Assembly (NCBI GenBank): GCA_023700805.1
Contig: JAMPYF010000005.1
Coordinates: 62,001 to 126,000 of the forward strand
DNA from: Sulfuritalea sp.
Lineage (GTDB): Bacteria > Pseudomonadota > Gammaproteobacteria > Burkholderiales > Rhodocyclaceae
DNA length: 64,000 bases
Direction of reading: 5' to 3'
Within the stretch, counting starts at the first letter, position 1. Every line of letters starts with the position of its first letter. The notes below the pieces were generated by a model that was given only the letters and a program-made list of their open reading frames with translations, ran no database searches and was not told where the DNA came from. The position numbers were made by a program, and so were the translations under genes. This document shows, one piece after another, positions 43,223-53,252 of the stretch.

Positions 43223-43980
43223 ACGCCCCTGCGATCCGCATCAGCGGCCTCAGGAAGAACTTCGGCGCCAGCGAAATCATTCGCGGCGTCGATCTCGACA
43301 TCCATCGTGGCGAACGCCACGCCATCATCGGCCCCAACGGCGCCGGCAAGTCCACGCTGTTCCACCTGATCAGCGCGCGCCTGCCGGTCACCGCCGGAGC
43401 GATCGAACTCAAGGGCGAGAACGTGGTCGGCCTCAAGCCTTTCGAGATCGCGCGCCGCGGCCTCTCGCGCAGCTTCCAGATCACCAACATCTTCCACAAC
43501 CTCTCGGTGTTCGAGAACCTGCGCTGTGCGGTGTTGTGGTCGTTAGGCTACCGCTACTCCTTCTGGCAGCGCCTGGCCGGACTCAAGGATGCGCGCCAGC
43601 GCGCCGAAGCCGTGATGGAGGACATCGGCCTGACCCGCCGCCGCGACACGCCGGCCGGCATCCTGTCCTACGCCGAACAGCGCGCGCTGGAGATCGGCAT
43701 CACGATCGCCAGCGGCGCCGACGTGATCCTGCTCGACGAGCCCACGGCCGGCATGAGCAACACCGAGACCGAGGAAGCCGTGGCGATGATCCGCCGCGTC
43801 ACCGAGGGCAAGACCCTGGTCATGGTCGAGCACGACATGGGCGTGGTGTTCGGCCTCGCCGACCGCATCTCGGTGCTGGTCTACGGCGAGATCATCGCCA
43901 CCGACGCGCCCGCCGCGATACGCTGCAACGCGGCGGTGCAGGAAGCCTATCTTGGAACCAGTGTGAACCACCATGAGTGA
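43219..43980 (+). CDS. livG: LivG-type ABC transporter ATP-binding protein
   Basis: 253 residues starting at the ATG overlapping the livM stop. Walker A GPNGAGKST at about 38-46, Q-loop in SRSFQITNIF, signature LSYAEQRALEIG and Walker B VILLDEPTAGMS are all intact. The Gly in the usual LSYGEQ signature is Ala here (LSYAEQ). The C-terminal AYLG tail is typical of LivG. Energises the LivHM channel together with LivF. Confidence 0.92.
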   Translation: MNAPAIRISGLRKNFGASEIIRGVDLDIHRGERHAIIGPNGAGKSTLFHLISARLPVTAGAIELKGENVVGLKPFEIARRGLSRSFQITNIFHNLSVFENLRCAVLWSLGYRYSFWQRLAGLKDARQRAEAVMEDIGLTRRRDTPAGILSYAEQRALEIGITIASGADVILLDEPTAGMSNTETEEAVAMIRRVTEGKTLVMVEHDMGVVFGLADRISVLVYGEIIATDAPAAIRCNAAVQEAYLGTSVNHHE

Positions 43981-44689
43981 AGCCGTTTCGCCCATGCTGC
44001 AAGTCAGCGACCTCCATGCCTACTACGGCAAGAGCCATGTCCTGCATGGCGTCAATCTGCATGTCAATCCCGGCGAGATCGTCTGCCTCCTGGGCAGGAA
44101 CGGCGTCGGCCGCTCGACCACGGCCAAGGCCGTGATGGGTCAGGTCGTGGCCCGCGGCGGCATCCGCTTCAAGGGCGAGGAAATCCTTGGCCTGAAGGCC
44201 TACGAAATCGCCCGCCTCGGCGTCGGCTACGTGCCGGAAGACCGCTCGATCTTTCCCGACCTGACGGTGCGGCAGAACCTGATGCTGGGCGTCAAGGACA
44301 GCAAGGCCGTCGGGCGCTGGAACATCGACGACATGTATGCGCTGTTCCCGCGCCTCAAGGAGCGCGACGGCACTCCCGGCGGCGTGCTCTCGGGCGGCGA
44401 GCAGCAGATGCTGACCCTGTGCCGCACGCTGATGGGTGACCCCGACCTGATCATGATCGACGAGCCGACCGAGGGCCTGGCGCCGAAGATCGTCGAGCAG
44501 GTCGGCCAGTTTCTCGAGGAGATCAAGAAGCGCGGCATCTCTATCCTGCTGATCGAACAGAAGCTGGCCATCGCGCTCGACATATCGGAACGCCTCTACC
44601 TGATGGGCCACGGCCGCATCGTCTTCGAAGGCACCCCGGCCGATCTCAAGAACAACGCGGCCATCCGCAAGGAATGGCTGGAAGTGTGA
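43973..44689 (+). CDS. livF: LivF-type ABC transporter ATP-binding protein
   Basis: 238 residues overlapping the end of livG by 8 bp. Signature LSGGEQQML and Walker B LIMIDEPTEGLAP are normal, but the Walker A reads GRNGVGRST, with Arg47 where Lys is expected. Such Arg variants occur in some LivF proteins of related bacteria (recalled, not checked). The paired LivG site is intact, so the transporter can still be powered by one canonical site. Confidence 0.9.
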   Translation: MSEAVSPMLQVSDLHAYYGKSHVLHGVNLHVNPGEIVCLLGRNGVGRSTTAKAVMGQVVARGGIRFKGEEILGLKAYEIARLGVGYVPEDRSIFPDLTVRQNLMLGVKDSKAVGRWNIDDMYALFPRLKERDGTPGGVLSGGEQQMLTLCRTLMGDPDLIMIDEPTEGLAPKIVEQVGQFLEEIKKRGISILLIEQKLAIALDISERLYLMGHGRIVFEGTPADLKNNAAIRKEWLEV

Positions 44690-44717
44690 AACCCGATAAT
44701 CTCAGCAAGGAGCACCC

Positions 44718-46802
44718 ATGAGCAGCGCCAATTATGAAATGCACGGCAGCACCGCCGTCATCAAACTCGACAACCCGCCGGTCAACGGCCTCGGCTACGA
44801 GCTGCGCCGCGGCATCGTCGCCGGCATCGACCGCGCGAGCGCCGATCCCGCGGTCAAGGCCGTGGTCCTGATCGGCTCCGACCGCGCCTTCTCGGGCGGC
44901 GCCGACATCCGCGAATTCGGCTCGCCGAAGTCCTATGCCGAACCCAACCTGCTGACCGTGATCCGCATCGTCGAGGCCTGCCCCAAACCGGTCGTCGCGG
45001 CGATCGGCGGCGTCTGCATGGGCGGCGGACTGGAATTGACACTGGGCGCCCACTTCCGCGTCGCCATCGCCGGCGCTTCGATCGCCCTTCCCGAAATCAA
45101 GCTGGGCTTGCTGCCCGGCGCCGGCGGCACACAACGCATGCCACGCATCATCGGCGTCGAAGCCGCGCTGAACCTGATCCTGTCGGGCACCCCGGTGCCC
45201 TCCGAGAAGTTCAAGGGCACGCCGCTGTTCGACGAATTCATCGAGGGCGACCTGCTCGAGGGCGCGCTGGCCTTCGCCGACAAGGTGGCCGCCGAGAAGC
45301 GGCCGCTCAAGCGCATCCGCGACATCAGGATCGACCAGCCCAACCACGAGGCCTTCTTCCAGTTCTCGCGCAACATGGTCAAGGGCGTCGCCGGCCCCTT
45401 CCCCGCGCCCTTCAAGTGCATCGACGCGGTGCAGGCCGCCGTGACCAAGCCCTTCGACGAAGGCATGAAGCTCGAGCGCAGCTACTTCATCGAGATGATG
45501 GGCACGCCCGAGTCGCGCGCCCTGCGCCATGCCTTCATCGGCGAGCGCGCCGCCTCGAAGATTCCCGACGTGCCCGACGACACCCCGGCGCGCAAGATCG
45601 CCAAGGTGGGCGTGATCGGCGCCGGCACCATGGGCGGCGGCATCACCATGAACTTCCTGAATGCCGGCATTCCCGTCACCATGCTCGAAATGAAGCAGGA
45701 AGCCCTGGACCGCGGCATCGCCACGATCCGCAAGAACTACGAAAACTCCATGAAGAAGGGCAAGCTGACCCAGGAGAAGCTGGACCAGCGCATGGGCCTG
45801 CTGATCGGCACCCTGTCCTATGACGATTTCAGGGACGCCGACCTGATCATCGAGGCCGTATTCGAGGAAATCGGCGTCAAGGAAGCCGTGTTCAAGCAGC
45901 TCGACGAGATCGCCAAGCCCGGCGCGATCCTCGCCTCCAACACCTCGACACTGGACGTAAACAAGATCGCCAACTTCACCAAGCGTCCGCAGGACGTCGT
46001 CGGCATGCACTTCTTCAGCCCGGCCAACGTGATGAAGCTGCTCGAAGTGGTGCGCGGCGCGGCGACGGCCAAGGATGTCATGGCCACGGTGATGCAGGTG
46101 GCGAAGAAGATCAGGAAGACGGCTGTGGTCTCGGGCGTCTGCGACGGCTTCATCGGCAACCGCATGATCGAGCACTACGGCCGCGTCGCCGGCTTCCTGC
46201 TCGAAGAAGGCGCGACGCCGGCGCAGGTCGACAAGGCCCTGGAAAAATGGGGCATGGCCATGGGCCCCTTCCGCATGGGCGACCTGGCCGGCAACGACAT
46301 CGGCTGGGCGATCCGCAAGCGCCGCTATGTCGAGAAGCCCTCGATCCGCTACGCCAAGTTCGCCGACAGGCTTTGCGAGCAGGGCCGCTACGGCCAGAAG
46401 ACCGGCAAGGGCTGGTACCTCTACAAGGCCGGCGACCGCAAGGCCATTCCCGATCCCGAGGTCGACCGGATGCTGGAGGACTACCGCAAGGAACTGGGCA
46501 TCACGCCGCGCAAGATTTCCGACGCCGAGATCGTCCAGCGCTGCATCTACGCGCTGGTCAATGAAGGCGCGCGCATCCTCGAAGAGGGCATCGCCGCGCG
46601 CGCTTCCGACATCGACATGATCTACCTGACCGGCTACGGCTTCCCGCTGTTCCGCGGCGGCCCGATGCTGTATGCCGACGAGGTGGGCCTCTACAACGTG
46701 GCGCGGACCATGCAGGAATTCGCCGCCAGTTCCGGCGACGCCTTCTGGGAACCGGCGCCGCTGATAGCCAAGCGCGTCGCCGAAGGCAAATCGCTTACTT
46801 GA
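44718..46802 (+). CDS. FadB-like bifunctional enoyl-CoA hydratase / 3-hydroxyacyl-CoA dehydrogenase
   Basis: 694 residues. The N-terminal crotonase domain has FSGGADIREF, the oxyanion GGVCMGGGLELTLG and LPEIKLGLLPGAGGTQRM with both catalytic glutamates. The dehydrogenase half starts near residue 295 with VGVIGAGTMGGGI and keeps the catalytic His (GMHFFSPAN), Glu (LLEVVRG) and Asn (FIGNRM). It converts 2-enoyl-CoA through L-3-hydroxyacyl-CoA to 3-oxoacyl-CoA. AAGGAG precedes the start, 28 bp after livF, so transport and degradation are probably co-transcribed. Confidence 0.92.
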   Translation: MSSANYEMHGSTAVIKLDNPPVNGLGYELRRGIVAGIDRASADPAVKAVVLIGSDRAFSGGADIREFGSPKSYAEPNLLTVIRIVEACPKPVVAAIGGVCMGGGLELTLGAHFRVAIAGASIALPEIKLGLLPGAGGTQRMPRIIGVEAALNLILSGTPVPSEKFKGTPLFDEFIEGDLLEGALAFADKVAAEKRPLKRIRDIRIDQPNHEAFFQFSRNMVKGVAGPFPAPFKCIDAVQAAVTKPFDEGMKLERSYFIEMMGTPESRALRHAFIGERAASKIPDVPDDTPARKIAKVGVIGAGTMGGGITMNFLNAGIPVTMLEMKQEALDRGIATIRKNYENSMKKGKLTQEKLDQRMGLLIGTLSYDDFRDADLIIEAVFEEIGVKEAVFKQLDEIAKPGAILASNTSTLDVNKIANFTKRPQDVVGMHFFSPANVMKLLEVVRGAATAKDVMATVMQVAKKIRKTAVVSGVCDGFIGNRMIEHYGRVAGFLLEEGATPAQVDKALEKWGMAMGPFRMGDLAGNDIGWAIRKRRYVEKPSIRYAKFADRLCEQGRYGQKTGKGWYLYKAGDRKAIPDPEVDRMLEDYRKELGITPRKISDAEIVQRCIYALVNEGARILEEGIAARASDIDMIYLTGYGFPLFRGGPMLYADEVGLYNVARTMQEFAASSGDAFWEPAPLIAKRVAEGKSLT

Positions 46803-46810
46803 AAGATCTT

Positions 46811-46915
46811 TAACCACCAAGACACCAAGTACACCAAGAAGCACCAAGAAATTCAAAATCATTCGTAGTCGGTTTTCTTGGTGCACCTTGGTGCCCTTGG
46901 TGTCTTGGTGGTGAA
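46811..46915. repeat. CACCAAG palindrome, copy 2
   Basis: AACCACCAAGACACCAAG at the left and GTGTCTTGGTGGTGAA at the right, with intermediate CACCAAG/CTTGGTG units. Fills the gap between the fadB-like and thiolase genes. Confidence 0.8.
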
Positions 46916-46930
46916 AAAAGGAGTTTAAAA

Positions 46931-48109
46931 ATGACTGATGCCGTTATCGTATCCACCGCCCGTACCGGACTCGCCAAGTCCTGGAAGGGCGCTTTCAACA
47001 TGACGCACGGCGCCACGCTCGGCGCGCATGCCGTGAAGCATGCCGTGGCCCGTGCCAAACTCGACCCGGCCGAGGTCGAGGACGTGCTGATGGGCTGCGC
47101 CACGCCCGAAGGCGCCACCGGCTCCAACATCGCGCGCCAGATCGCGCTGGCCGCCGGGCTGCCGGTGACGGTACCGGGCGCCACGGTCAACCGCTTCTGT
47201 TCCTCGGGCCTGCAGACCATCGCCATGGCCGCGCAACGCATCATCGCCGGCGAGTGCGACATCCTCGTCGCCGGCGGCGTCGAGAGCATTTCCTGCGTGC
47301 AGCAGGAAGCCAACCGCCACATGATCGCCGACCCCGCGCTGCTGAAGATCAAGCCCGAGGTGTACTGGACCATGCTGCAGACCGCCGAACAGGTGGCCAA
47401 GCGCTACAAGATCGCCAAGGAGCGGCAGGACGAGTACGGCGTGAACAGCCAGTTGCGCGCCGCCGCCGGCCAGGCCGCCGGCAAGTTTGCCGACGAGATC
47501 GTGCCGATGACCGTGACCATGGGCGTCGCCGACAAGGCCACCGGCGCCTTGGGGACCCGCGAAGTCACCATCGCCGCCGACGAAGGCATCCGGCCCGACA
47601 CCACTTTGGAAGGCGTGTCCAAGATCCGCTCGGCCCTGCCCGGCGGCGTCATCACCGCCGGCAACGCCAGCCAGTTCTCCGACGGTTCCTCGGCTGCCGT
47701 GGTGATGAACGCGAAGCTCGCCGAACAGCGCGGCCTGACGCCGCTGGGTATTTTCCGCGGCTTCGCGGTGGCCGGCTGCGAGCCCGACGAAATGGGCATC
47801 GGCCCCGTGTTCGCCATCCCGAAGCTGCTGAAGAAGGCCGGCCTGACGGTGAAGGACATCGACCTCTGGGAACTCAACGAAGCCTTCGCCGTGCAGGTGC
47901 TGTACTGCGCCGACACGCTGGGCATCCCGATGGACCGGCTCAACGTCAATGGCGGCGCGATCGCCGTCGGCCACCCCTACGGCGTTTCCGGCGCGCGCCT
48001 GACCGGCCATGCGCTGATCGAAGGCAAGCGGCGCGGCGCGAAACTCGTCGTCGTCACCATGTGCATCGGCGGCGGACAGGGCGCGGCCGGTTTGTTCGAA
48101 GTGGTTTAG
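46931..48109 (+). CDS. Acetyl-CoA acyltransferase (thiolase)
   Basis: 392 residues. The acyl-accepting Cys lies in [15 protein letters not shown] (about residue 88), the His in [16 protein letters not shown], and the second Cys in [11 protein letters not shown] near the C-terminus. Degradative thiolase length. Completes the beta-oxidation cycle by cleaving 3-oxoacyl-CoA to acetyl-CoA. Ribosome site AGGAG precedes the ATG. Confidence 0.93.
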   Translation: MTDAVIVSTARTGLAKSWKGAFNMTHGATLGAHAVKHAVARAKLDPAEVEDVLMGCATPEGATGSNIARQIALAAGLPVTVPGATVNRFCSSGLQTIAMAAQRIIAGECDILVAGGVESISCVQQEANRHMIADPALLKIKPEVYWTMLQTAEQVAKRYKIAKERQDEYGVNSQLRAAAGQAAGKFADEIVPMTVTMGVADKATGALGTREVTIAADEGIRPDTTLEGVSKIRSALPGGVITAGNASQFSDGSSAAVVMNAKLAEQRGLTPLGIFRGFAVAGCEPDEMGIGPVFAIPKLLKKAGLTVKDIDLWELNEAFAVQVLYCADTLGIPMDRLNVNGGAIAVGHPYGVSGARLTGHALIEGKRRGAKLVVVTMCIGGGQGAAGLFEVV

Positions 48110-48121
48110 GGACAAACCTTT

Positions 48122-48202
48122 TCACCACCAAGACAGCAAGTTCACCAAGAGGCACCAAGAAAACCTGACTTGTGATTGCAGTTCTTGGTGTCTTGGTGGT
48201 GA
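48122..48202. repeat. CACCAAG palindrome, copy 3
   Basis: TCACCACCAAGACAGCAAG on the left and CTTGGTGTCTTGGTGGTGA on the right, between the thiolase and SDR genes. Confidence 0.8.
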
Positions 48203-48239
48203 AGATTTCTCTTTTGCAGCGTAGTTTGAAAGGATTCTC

Positions 48240-49013
48240 ATGAGCGTCAAACAATTATTCGATCTGACCGGCAAGGTCGCGATCATCACCGGCGGTTCGC
48301 GCGGCCTCGGACTGCAGATGGCCGAGGCACTCGGTGAGATGGGCGCCAGGCTCGCCATCACGGCGCGCAAGGCCGACGAACTGGCCGAAGCCAAGGCCCA
48401 TCTCGAAAAGCTCGGCGTCGAGGTGCTCACCGTGACCAACGACTTGTCCAAGTTCGACCAGATCCCCGGCCTCGTCAGCGCCGTGCTCGACCATTACGGC
48501 AGGATCGACATCCTGGTGAACAACGCGGGCGCCACCTGGGGCGCGCCGGCCGAGGACCACCCGAACGAAGCCTGGCTGAAGGTGATCAACCTCAACGTCA
48601 ATGGCATGTTCTTCCTGACCCGCGAAGTCGGCAAGCGCGCCTTCATTCCGCAGCGTTCGGGCAAGGTCATCGTCACCGCCTCGATCGCCGGGCTGCGCGG
48701 CAACCCGCCCGACATGCAGACCATCGCCTACAACACCAGCAAGGGCGCCGACGTGAATTTCGTGCGCGCCCTGGCCGCCGAATGGGGCAAGTACAACATC
48801 AACGTCAATGCCATCTGCCCCGGCTTCTTCCCCTCCAAGATGGCCAGCGGCATCATGGAAAAGCTCGGCGACCGCATCATCGCCGGCACCGCGCTGGGCC
48901 GCGTCGGCGGCGACGAAGACCTCAAGGGCGCGGTGGTCTTCCTCGCCTCGGAGGCCGGCCGCCATGTCACCGGACATTCGCTCGCCGTAGACGGCGGCAG
49001 CCTGTCGTTCTAG
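48240..49013 (+). CDS. Short-chain dehydrogenase/reductase
   Basis: 257 residues, classical SDR: cofactor motif TGGSRGLGLQMAEA at about 15-28, NNAG, catalytic Ser in VTASIAG and the Tyr-Lys pair in YNTSKGAD. The C-terminal VTGHSLAVDGGSLSF is typical. Could oxidise a hydroxyl group of the acyl-CoA intermediate (for instance an alternative 3-hydroxyacyl-CoA dehydrogenase). AAGGA lies before the start. Confidence 0.9.
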   Translation: MSVKQLFDLTGKVAIITGGSRGLGLQMAEALGEMGARLAITARKADELAEAKAHLEKLGVEVLTVTNDLSKFDQIPGLVSAVLDHYGRIDILVNNAGATWGAPAEDHPNEAWLKVINLNVNGMFFLTREVGKRAFIPQRSGKVIVTASIAGLRGNPPDMQTIAYNTSKGADVNFVRALAAEWGKYNINVNAICPGFFPSKMASGIMEKLGDRIIAGTALGRVGGDEDLKGAVVFLASEAGRHVTGHSLAVDGGSLSF

Positions 49014-49024
49014 GCGCAACAGCC

Positions 49025-49456
49025 ATGAGCGGCGCGGCCGACTTCTTCGGCCTCAAGGTGCCCTTTCTCGCGCATCTCGGCGTCAAGGCCGAGATGGCCG
49101 AGGGCGGGCGCTCGCGCATCTCGCTGGAACTGCGCCCGGAACTGATGAACAGCTTCGAGGTATCGCACGGCGGCGTCATCATGACCATGCTCGACGTGGC
49201 CATGGCGGTCGCCGCGCGCACCACGCACGAACACGTCGGCGGCATCATGACGGTGGACATGTCGCTCAGCTTCATCCGCTCGGCGAAGGGCCGCATCGTC
49301 GCCGAGGGCCGCCTGCTGCGCGGCGGCAATTCCTTGCACTTTTGCGAAGGCGAGGCCTTCGACGAATCCGGCGAACTGGTGGCCAAGTCGCTGGGCACCT
49401 TCAAGCTGCGCCGCGAGGCCCGCAGCAAGTCGGAACAGGCGCAAGATTCGCCGTAG
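49025..49456 (+). CDS. PaaI-type hotdog thioesterase
   Basis: 143 residues starting MSGAADFFGLKVPF 11 bp after the SDR stop. Hotdog-fold features ELMNSFEVSHGGVIMTMLDVAMAVAAR include the Asn-Ser and HGG...D catalytic elements of PaaI-like enzymes, followed by VDMSLSFIRSAKGRIVAEG. Probably hydrolyses stalled acyl-CoA esters to free CoA. Confidence 0.88.
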   Translation: MSGAADFFGLKVPFLAHLGVKAEMAEGGRSRISLELRPELMNSFEVSHGGVIMTMLDVAMAVAARTTHEHVGGIMTVDMSLSFIRSAKGRIVAEGRLLRGGNSLHFCEGEAFDESGELVAKSLGTFKLRREARSKSEQAQDSP

Positions 49457-49474
49457 CGTCAGCGCCAACTCTTG
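49450..49474 (+). repeat. Dispersed motif, copy 5
   Basis: GCCGTAGC then GTCAGCGCCAACTCTTG, beginning within the last codons of the thioesterase gene. Confidence 0.7.
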
Positions 49475-49505
49475 CAAGCAAACCAATAAAAGGAAGCTCC
49501 CCGCC

Positions 49506-50501
49506 ATGGAAAAGAACCAGAAGATCGTCCTCGCCAACCGCCCCGCCGCCTGGGTCGAGGAAAGCAATTTCCGCCTCGAAGAATCCGACATTCCGGAACC
49601 CGGTGCCAACCAGGTGCTGGTCAGAAACCACTGGCTTTCGCTCGACCCCTACATGCGCGGCCGCATGTCCGACGCCAAGTCCTATGCCACGCCGGTCCAG
49701 ATCGGCGAGGTCATGGTGGGCGGCACGGCCGGCGAAGTCCTCAAGTCGAACCATCCGAAGTTCGCCGTCGGCGACAAGGTGGTCGGCCCGCTGGGCTGGC
49801 AGCTCTATGGCGTGGCCGACGGCGGCGCCTTGCAGAAGGTCGATGACAGCGCGATTCCGCTGTCGGCCTGGCTCGGCCCGGTCGGCATGCCCGGCGTCAC
49901 GGCCTGGGTCGGCCTGCTCGACATCTGCGCGCCGAAGCCCGGCGAAACCGTGGTGGTCACCGCCGCCTCGGGCGCGGTGGGCAGCGTGGTCGGGCAACTG
50001 GCGAAGATCCACGGCGCACGCGCGGTCGGCATCGCCGGCGGCGCCGAGAAGTGCCGCTACGTGGTCGACGAACTCGGCTTCGATGCCTGCATCGACTACA
50101 AGGCCGGCAAGCTGCGCGAAGACCTCAAGGCCGCGACACCGAAGGGCATCGACTGCGTGTTCGAGAACGTCGGCGGCGAGATTTTCGACACCCTGCTGAC
50201 GCGCATGAATCCCTTCTCGCGCATCGCCGTCTGCGGCCTGATCGCGCAGTACAACTCTGCCCCCTACCCGATGCAGAACATCGGCTCGGTGCTGATCAAC
50301 CGCATCAAGATGCAGGGCTTCATCGTCTCCGACGACCTGACGCGCTGGCCGCCAGCGCTGAAGGAAATCGCCGGCCACGTCGCCGCCGGCCGCATCAAGT
50401 ATCGCGAGAGCGTGGCCCACGGCCTAGCCAATGCGCCGGCCGCCTTCATCAGCCTGTTGAAGGGCGGCAACTTCGGCAAGCAGTTGGTAAAGCTGACGTA
50501 G
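49506..50501 (+). CDS. NADP-dependent oxidoreductase, CurA/prostaglandin reductase type
   Basis: 331 residues of the medium-chain reductase superfamily without zinc ligands. Conserved are NHWLSLDPYMRGRM near residue 40, GGTAGEV, and the NADP site VVTAASGAVGSVVGQLAK at about 155-172. CurA-like proteins reduce the double bond of enones or 2-enoyl compounds using NADPH. In this cluster it may saturate or prepare an unusual unsaturated acyl chain. AAGGAAG precedes the start. Confidence 0.88.
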   Translation: MEKNQKIVLANRPAAWVEESNFRLEESDIPEPGANQVLVRNHWLSLDPYMRGRMSDAKSYATPVQIGEVMVGGTAGEVLKSNHPKFAVGDKVVGPLGWQLYGVADGGALQKVDDSAIPLSAWLGPVGMPGVTAWVGLLDICAPKPGETVVVTAASGAVGSVVGQLAKIHGARAVGIAGGAEKCRYVVDELGFDACIDYKAGKLREDLKAATPKGIDCVFENVGGEIFDTLLTRMNPFSRIAVCGLIAQYNSAPYPMQNIGSVLINRIKMQGFIVSDDLTRWPPALKEIAGHVAAGRIKYRESVAHGLANAPAAFISLLKGGNFGKQLVKLT

Positions 50502-50521
50502 AGCCAGAAAATGGAAAAACT

Positions 50522-50627
50522 TCACCACCAAGACACCAAGTACACCAAGGGACACCAAGGAAACCTGAACAGTGAACGCTCTTGCCCTTCTTGGTGCATC
50601 TTTGTGCCCTTGGTGTCTTGGTGGTTA
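50522..50627. repeat. CACCAAG palindrome, copy 4
   Basis: TCACCACCAAGACACCAAG on the left and CTTGGTGTCTTGGTGGTTA on the right, between the reductase and kinase genes. Internal units recur at roughly 9-11 bp spacing. Confidence 0.8.
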
Positions 50628-50663
50628 AAGATTTGAACTCTTCTCACGAAATGTAGCGACTAA

Positions 50664-51731
50664 ATGACAGACAAGTTCACTGGCACCCGTCCAATCACCG
50701 AACAGGACGCCTTCGACACCGCCAGCCTCGCGGCCTGGATGCAGACGCACGTCGAAGGTTTCTCCGGCGAATTGCTGGTCGAGAAGTTCAAGGGCGGCCA
50801 GTCCAACCCGACCTTCCTGCTGACGGACGCCAAGCGCAGGTACGTGCTGCGCAGGAAACCCCCCGGCAAGCTCTTGCCCAGCGCCCATGCGGTGGATCGC
50901 GAATACCGCGTGATCTCGGCCCTGGCCGTCACCGACGTACCCGTGGCGCGCACCTGGGCGCTGTGCGAGGACGACTCGGTGATCGGCACCATGTTCTACA
51001 TCATGGACTGCGTCGACGGCCGCATCATGTGGGACCCTGCGCTGCCCGGCATGAGCCCGGCCGAGCGCGGCGCCATTTTCGAGGAAATGAACCGCGTCAT
51101 CGCCGCCCTGCACCAGGTCGATCAGGACGCCGTGGGCCTCGCCGATTACGGCAAGCCCGACAAGTACCTGGAGCGCCAGGTGGCGCGCTGGAGCAAGCAG
51201 TACCGCGCCTCGGAAACCGAGAAGATCGAGGCCATGGACAAGCTGATCGACTGGCTGCCGCAGAACATCCCGGCGGGCGAGGAAACCAGCATCGTGCATG
51301 GCGATTTCCGCCTCGACAACACGGTGTTCCACCCGACCGAACCGCGCATCCTCGCCGTGCTCGACTGGGAACTGTCCACCCTCGGCCATCCGCTGGCCGA
51401 CTTCGCCTATCACTGCATGACCTGGCGCCTGTCGCCGGGCCAGTTCCGCGGCCTCGCCGGTTACGACCTCGCCGCGCTGGGCATCCCCGCCGAGGCCGAG
51501 TACGTCGCCGCCTACTGCCAGCGCACCGGCCGCGATCCGATCCCGCCGCGCGACTGGGAGTTCTACATGGCCTTCAACATGTTCCGCCTGGCCGGCATCC
51601 TGCAGGGCATCCTGGCCCGCGCGCTGCAAGGCAATGCGTCGAGCACTGAAGCCATCGAAACCGGCAGGCGCGCCCGGCCCCTGGCCGAGGAAGCCTGGCG
51701 CCAGGTCGAGCGCCTGCTGGCAAGCCACTGA
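50664..51731 (+). CDS. Aminoglycoside phosphotransferase-fold kinase (ACAD10/11-N or LvaA type)
   Basis: 355 residues with the APH kinase elements GGQSNPTFLLTDAKRRYVLRRKPPGKLLPSAHAVDREYRV at the N-terminus, the catalytic loop HGDFRLDN near residue 213 and metal-binding LDWELSTLGHP. This family matches the kinase half of ACAD10/ACAD11 and bacterial LvaA, which phosphorylate 4-hydroxyacyl-CoA. The next gene encodes an acyl-CoA dehydrogenase, the other half of that pair. Confidence 0.85.
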   Translation: MTDKFTGTRPITEQDAFDTASLAAWMQTHVEGFSGELLVEKFKGGQSNPTFLLTDAKRRYVLRRKPPGKLLPSAHAVDREYRVISALAVTDVPVARTWALCEDDSVIGTMFYIMDCVDGRIMWDPALPGMSPAERGAIFEEMNRVIAALHQVDQDAVGLADYGKPDKYLERQVARWSKQYRASETEKIEAMDKLIDWLPQNIPAGEETSIVHGDFRLDNTVFHPTEPRILAVLDWELSTLGHPLADFAYHCMTWRLSPGQFRGLAGYDLAALGIPAEAEYVAAYCQRTGRDPIPPRDWEFYMAFNMFRLAGILQGILARALQGNASSTEAIETGRRARPLAEEAWRQVERLLASH

Positions 51732-51740
51732 AACCCGGTT

Positions 51741-51818
51741 TCCGCAGATTACGCAGATTTTCACAGATGAATACACGGCCTTCATTTATCCATCTGCGTA
51801 ATCTGCGAACTCTGCGGA
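51741..51818. repeat. ATCTGCG-type palindrome
   Basis: TCCGCAGATTACGCAGATTT and, 48 bp on, ATCTGCGTAATCTGCGAACT ending TCTGCGGA, an imperfect inverted repeat with internal GCAGATT units. Between the kinase and acyl-CoA dehydrogenase genes. A different family from the CACCAAG palindromes but of the same architecture. Confidence 0.75.
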
Positions 51819-51865
51819 TCAAAGCTTCATTAACCTGATACGAACCACACCATCAAGGACACACC

Positions 51866-53083
<1,218 letters not shown>

Positions 53084-53141
53084 ACGCTGGCGAGACCGAG
53101 CGCCCCGCGCTGAGGGTGAAACACGCGAAGGGCTATTTGCT

Positions 53142-53175
53142 TGCCCGCCCCCCTTCCCCCCTCGCGGGGGGTTAC
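53142..53175. repeat. C/G-rich hairpin repeat
   Basis: TGCCCGCCCCCCTTCCCCCC then TCGCGGGGGG between the acyl-CoA dehydrogenase and ligase genes, related to 3965, 23571 and 41911. Followed by a small hairpin GGCGCGC-TTCG-CGCGTT. Confidence 0.5.
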
Positions 53176-53252
53176 TGATTGGCGCGCTTCGCGCGTTGGT
53201 TGGAGACGCTTCGAACACTTACAACGCATAGCAACGCAGGAGAACCCAAACC

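Noticed and set aside
46811..46915. CACCAAG repeats as a CRISPR array
   Set aside because: Units are 7 bp with irregular short gaps and are arranged as inverted arms, with no uniform spacers and no cas genes.
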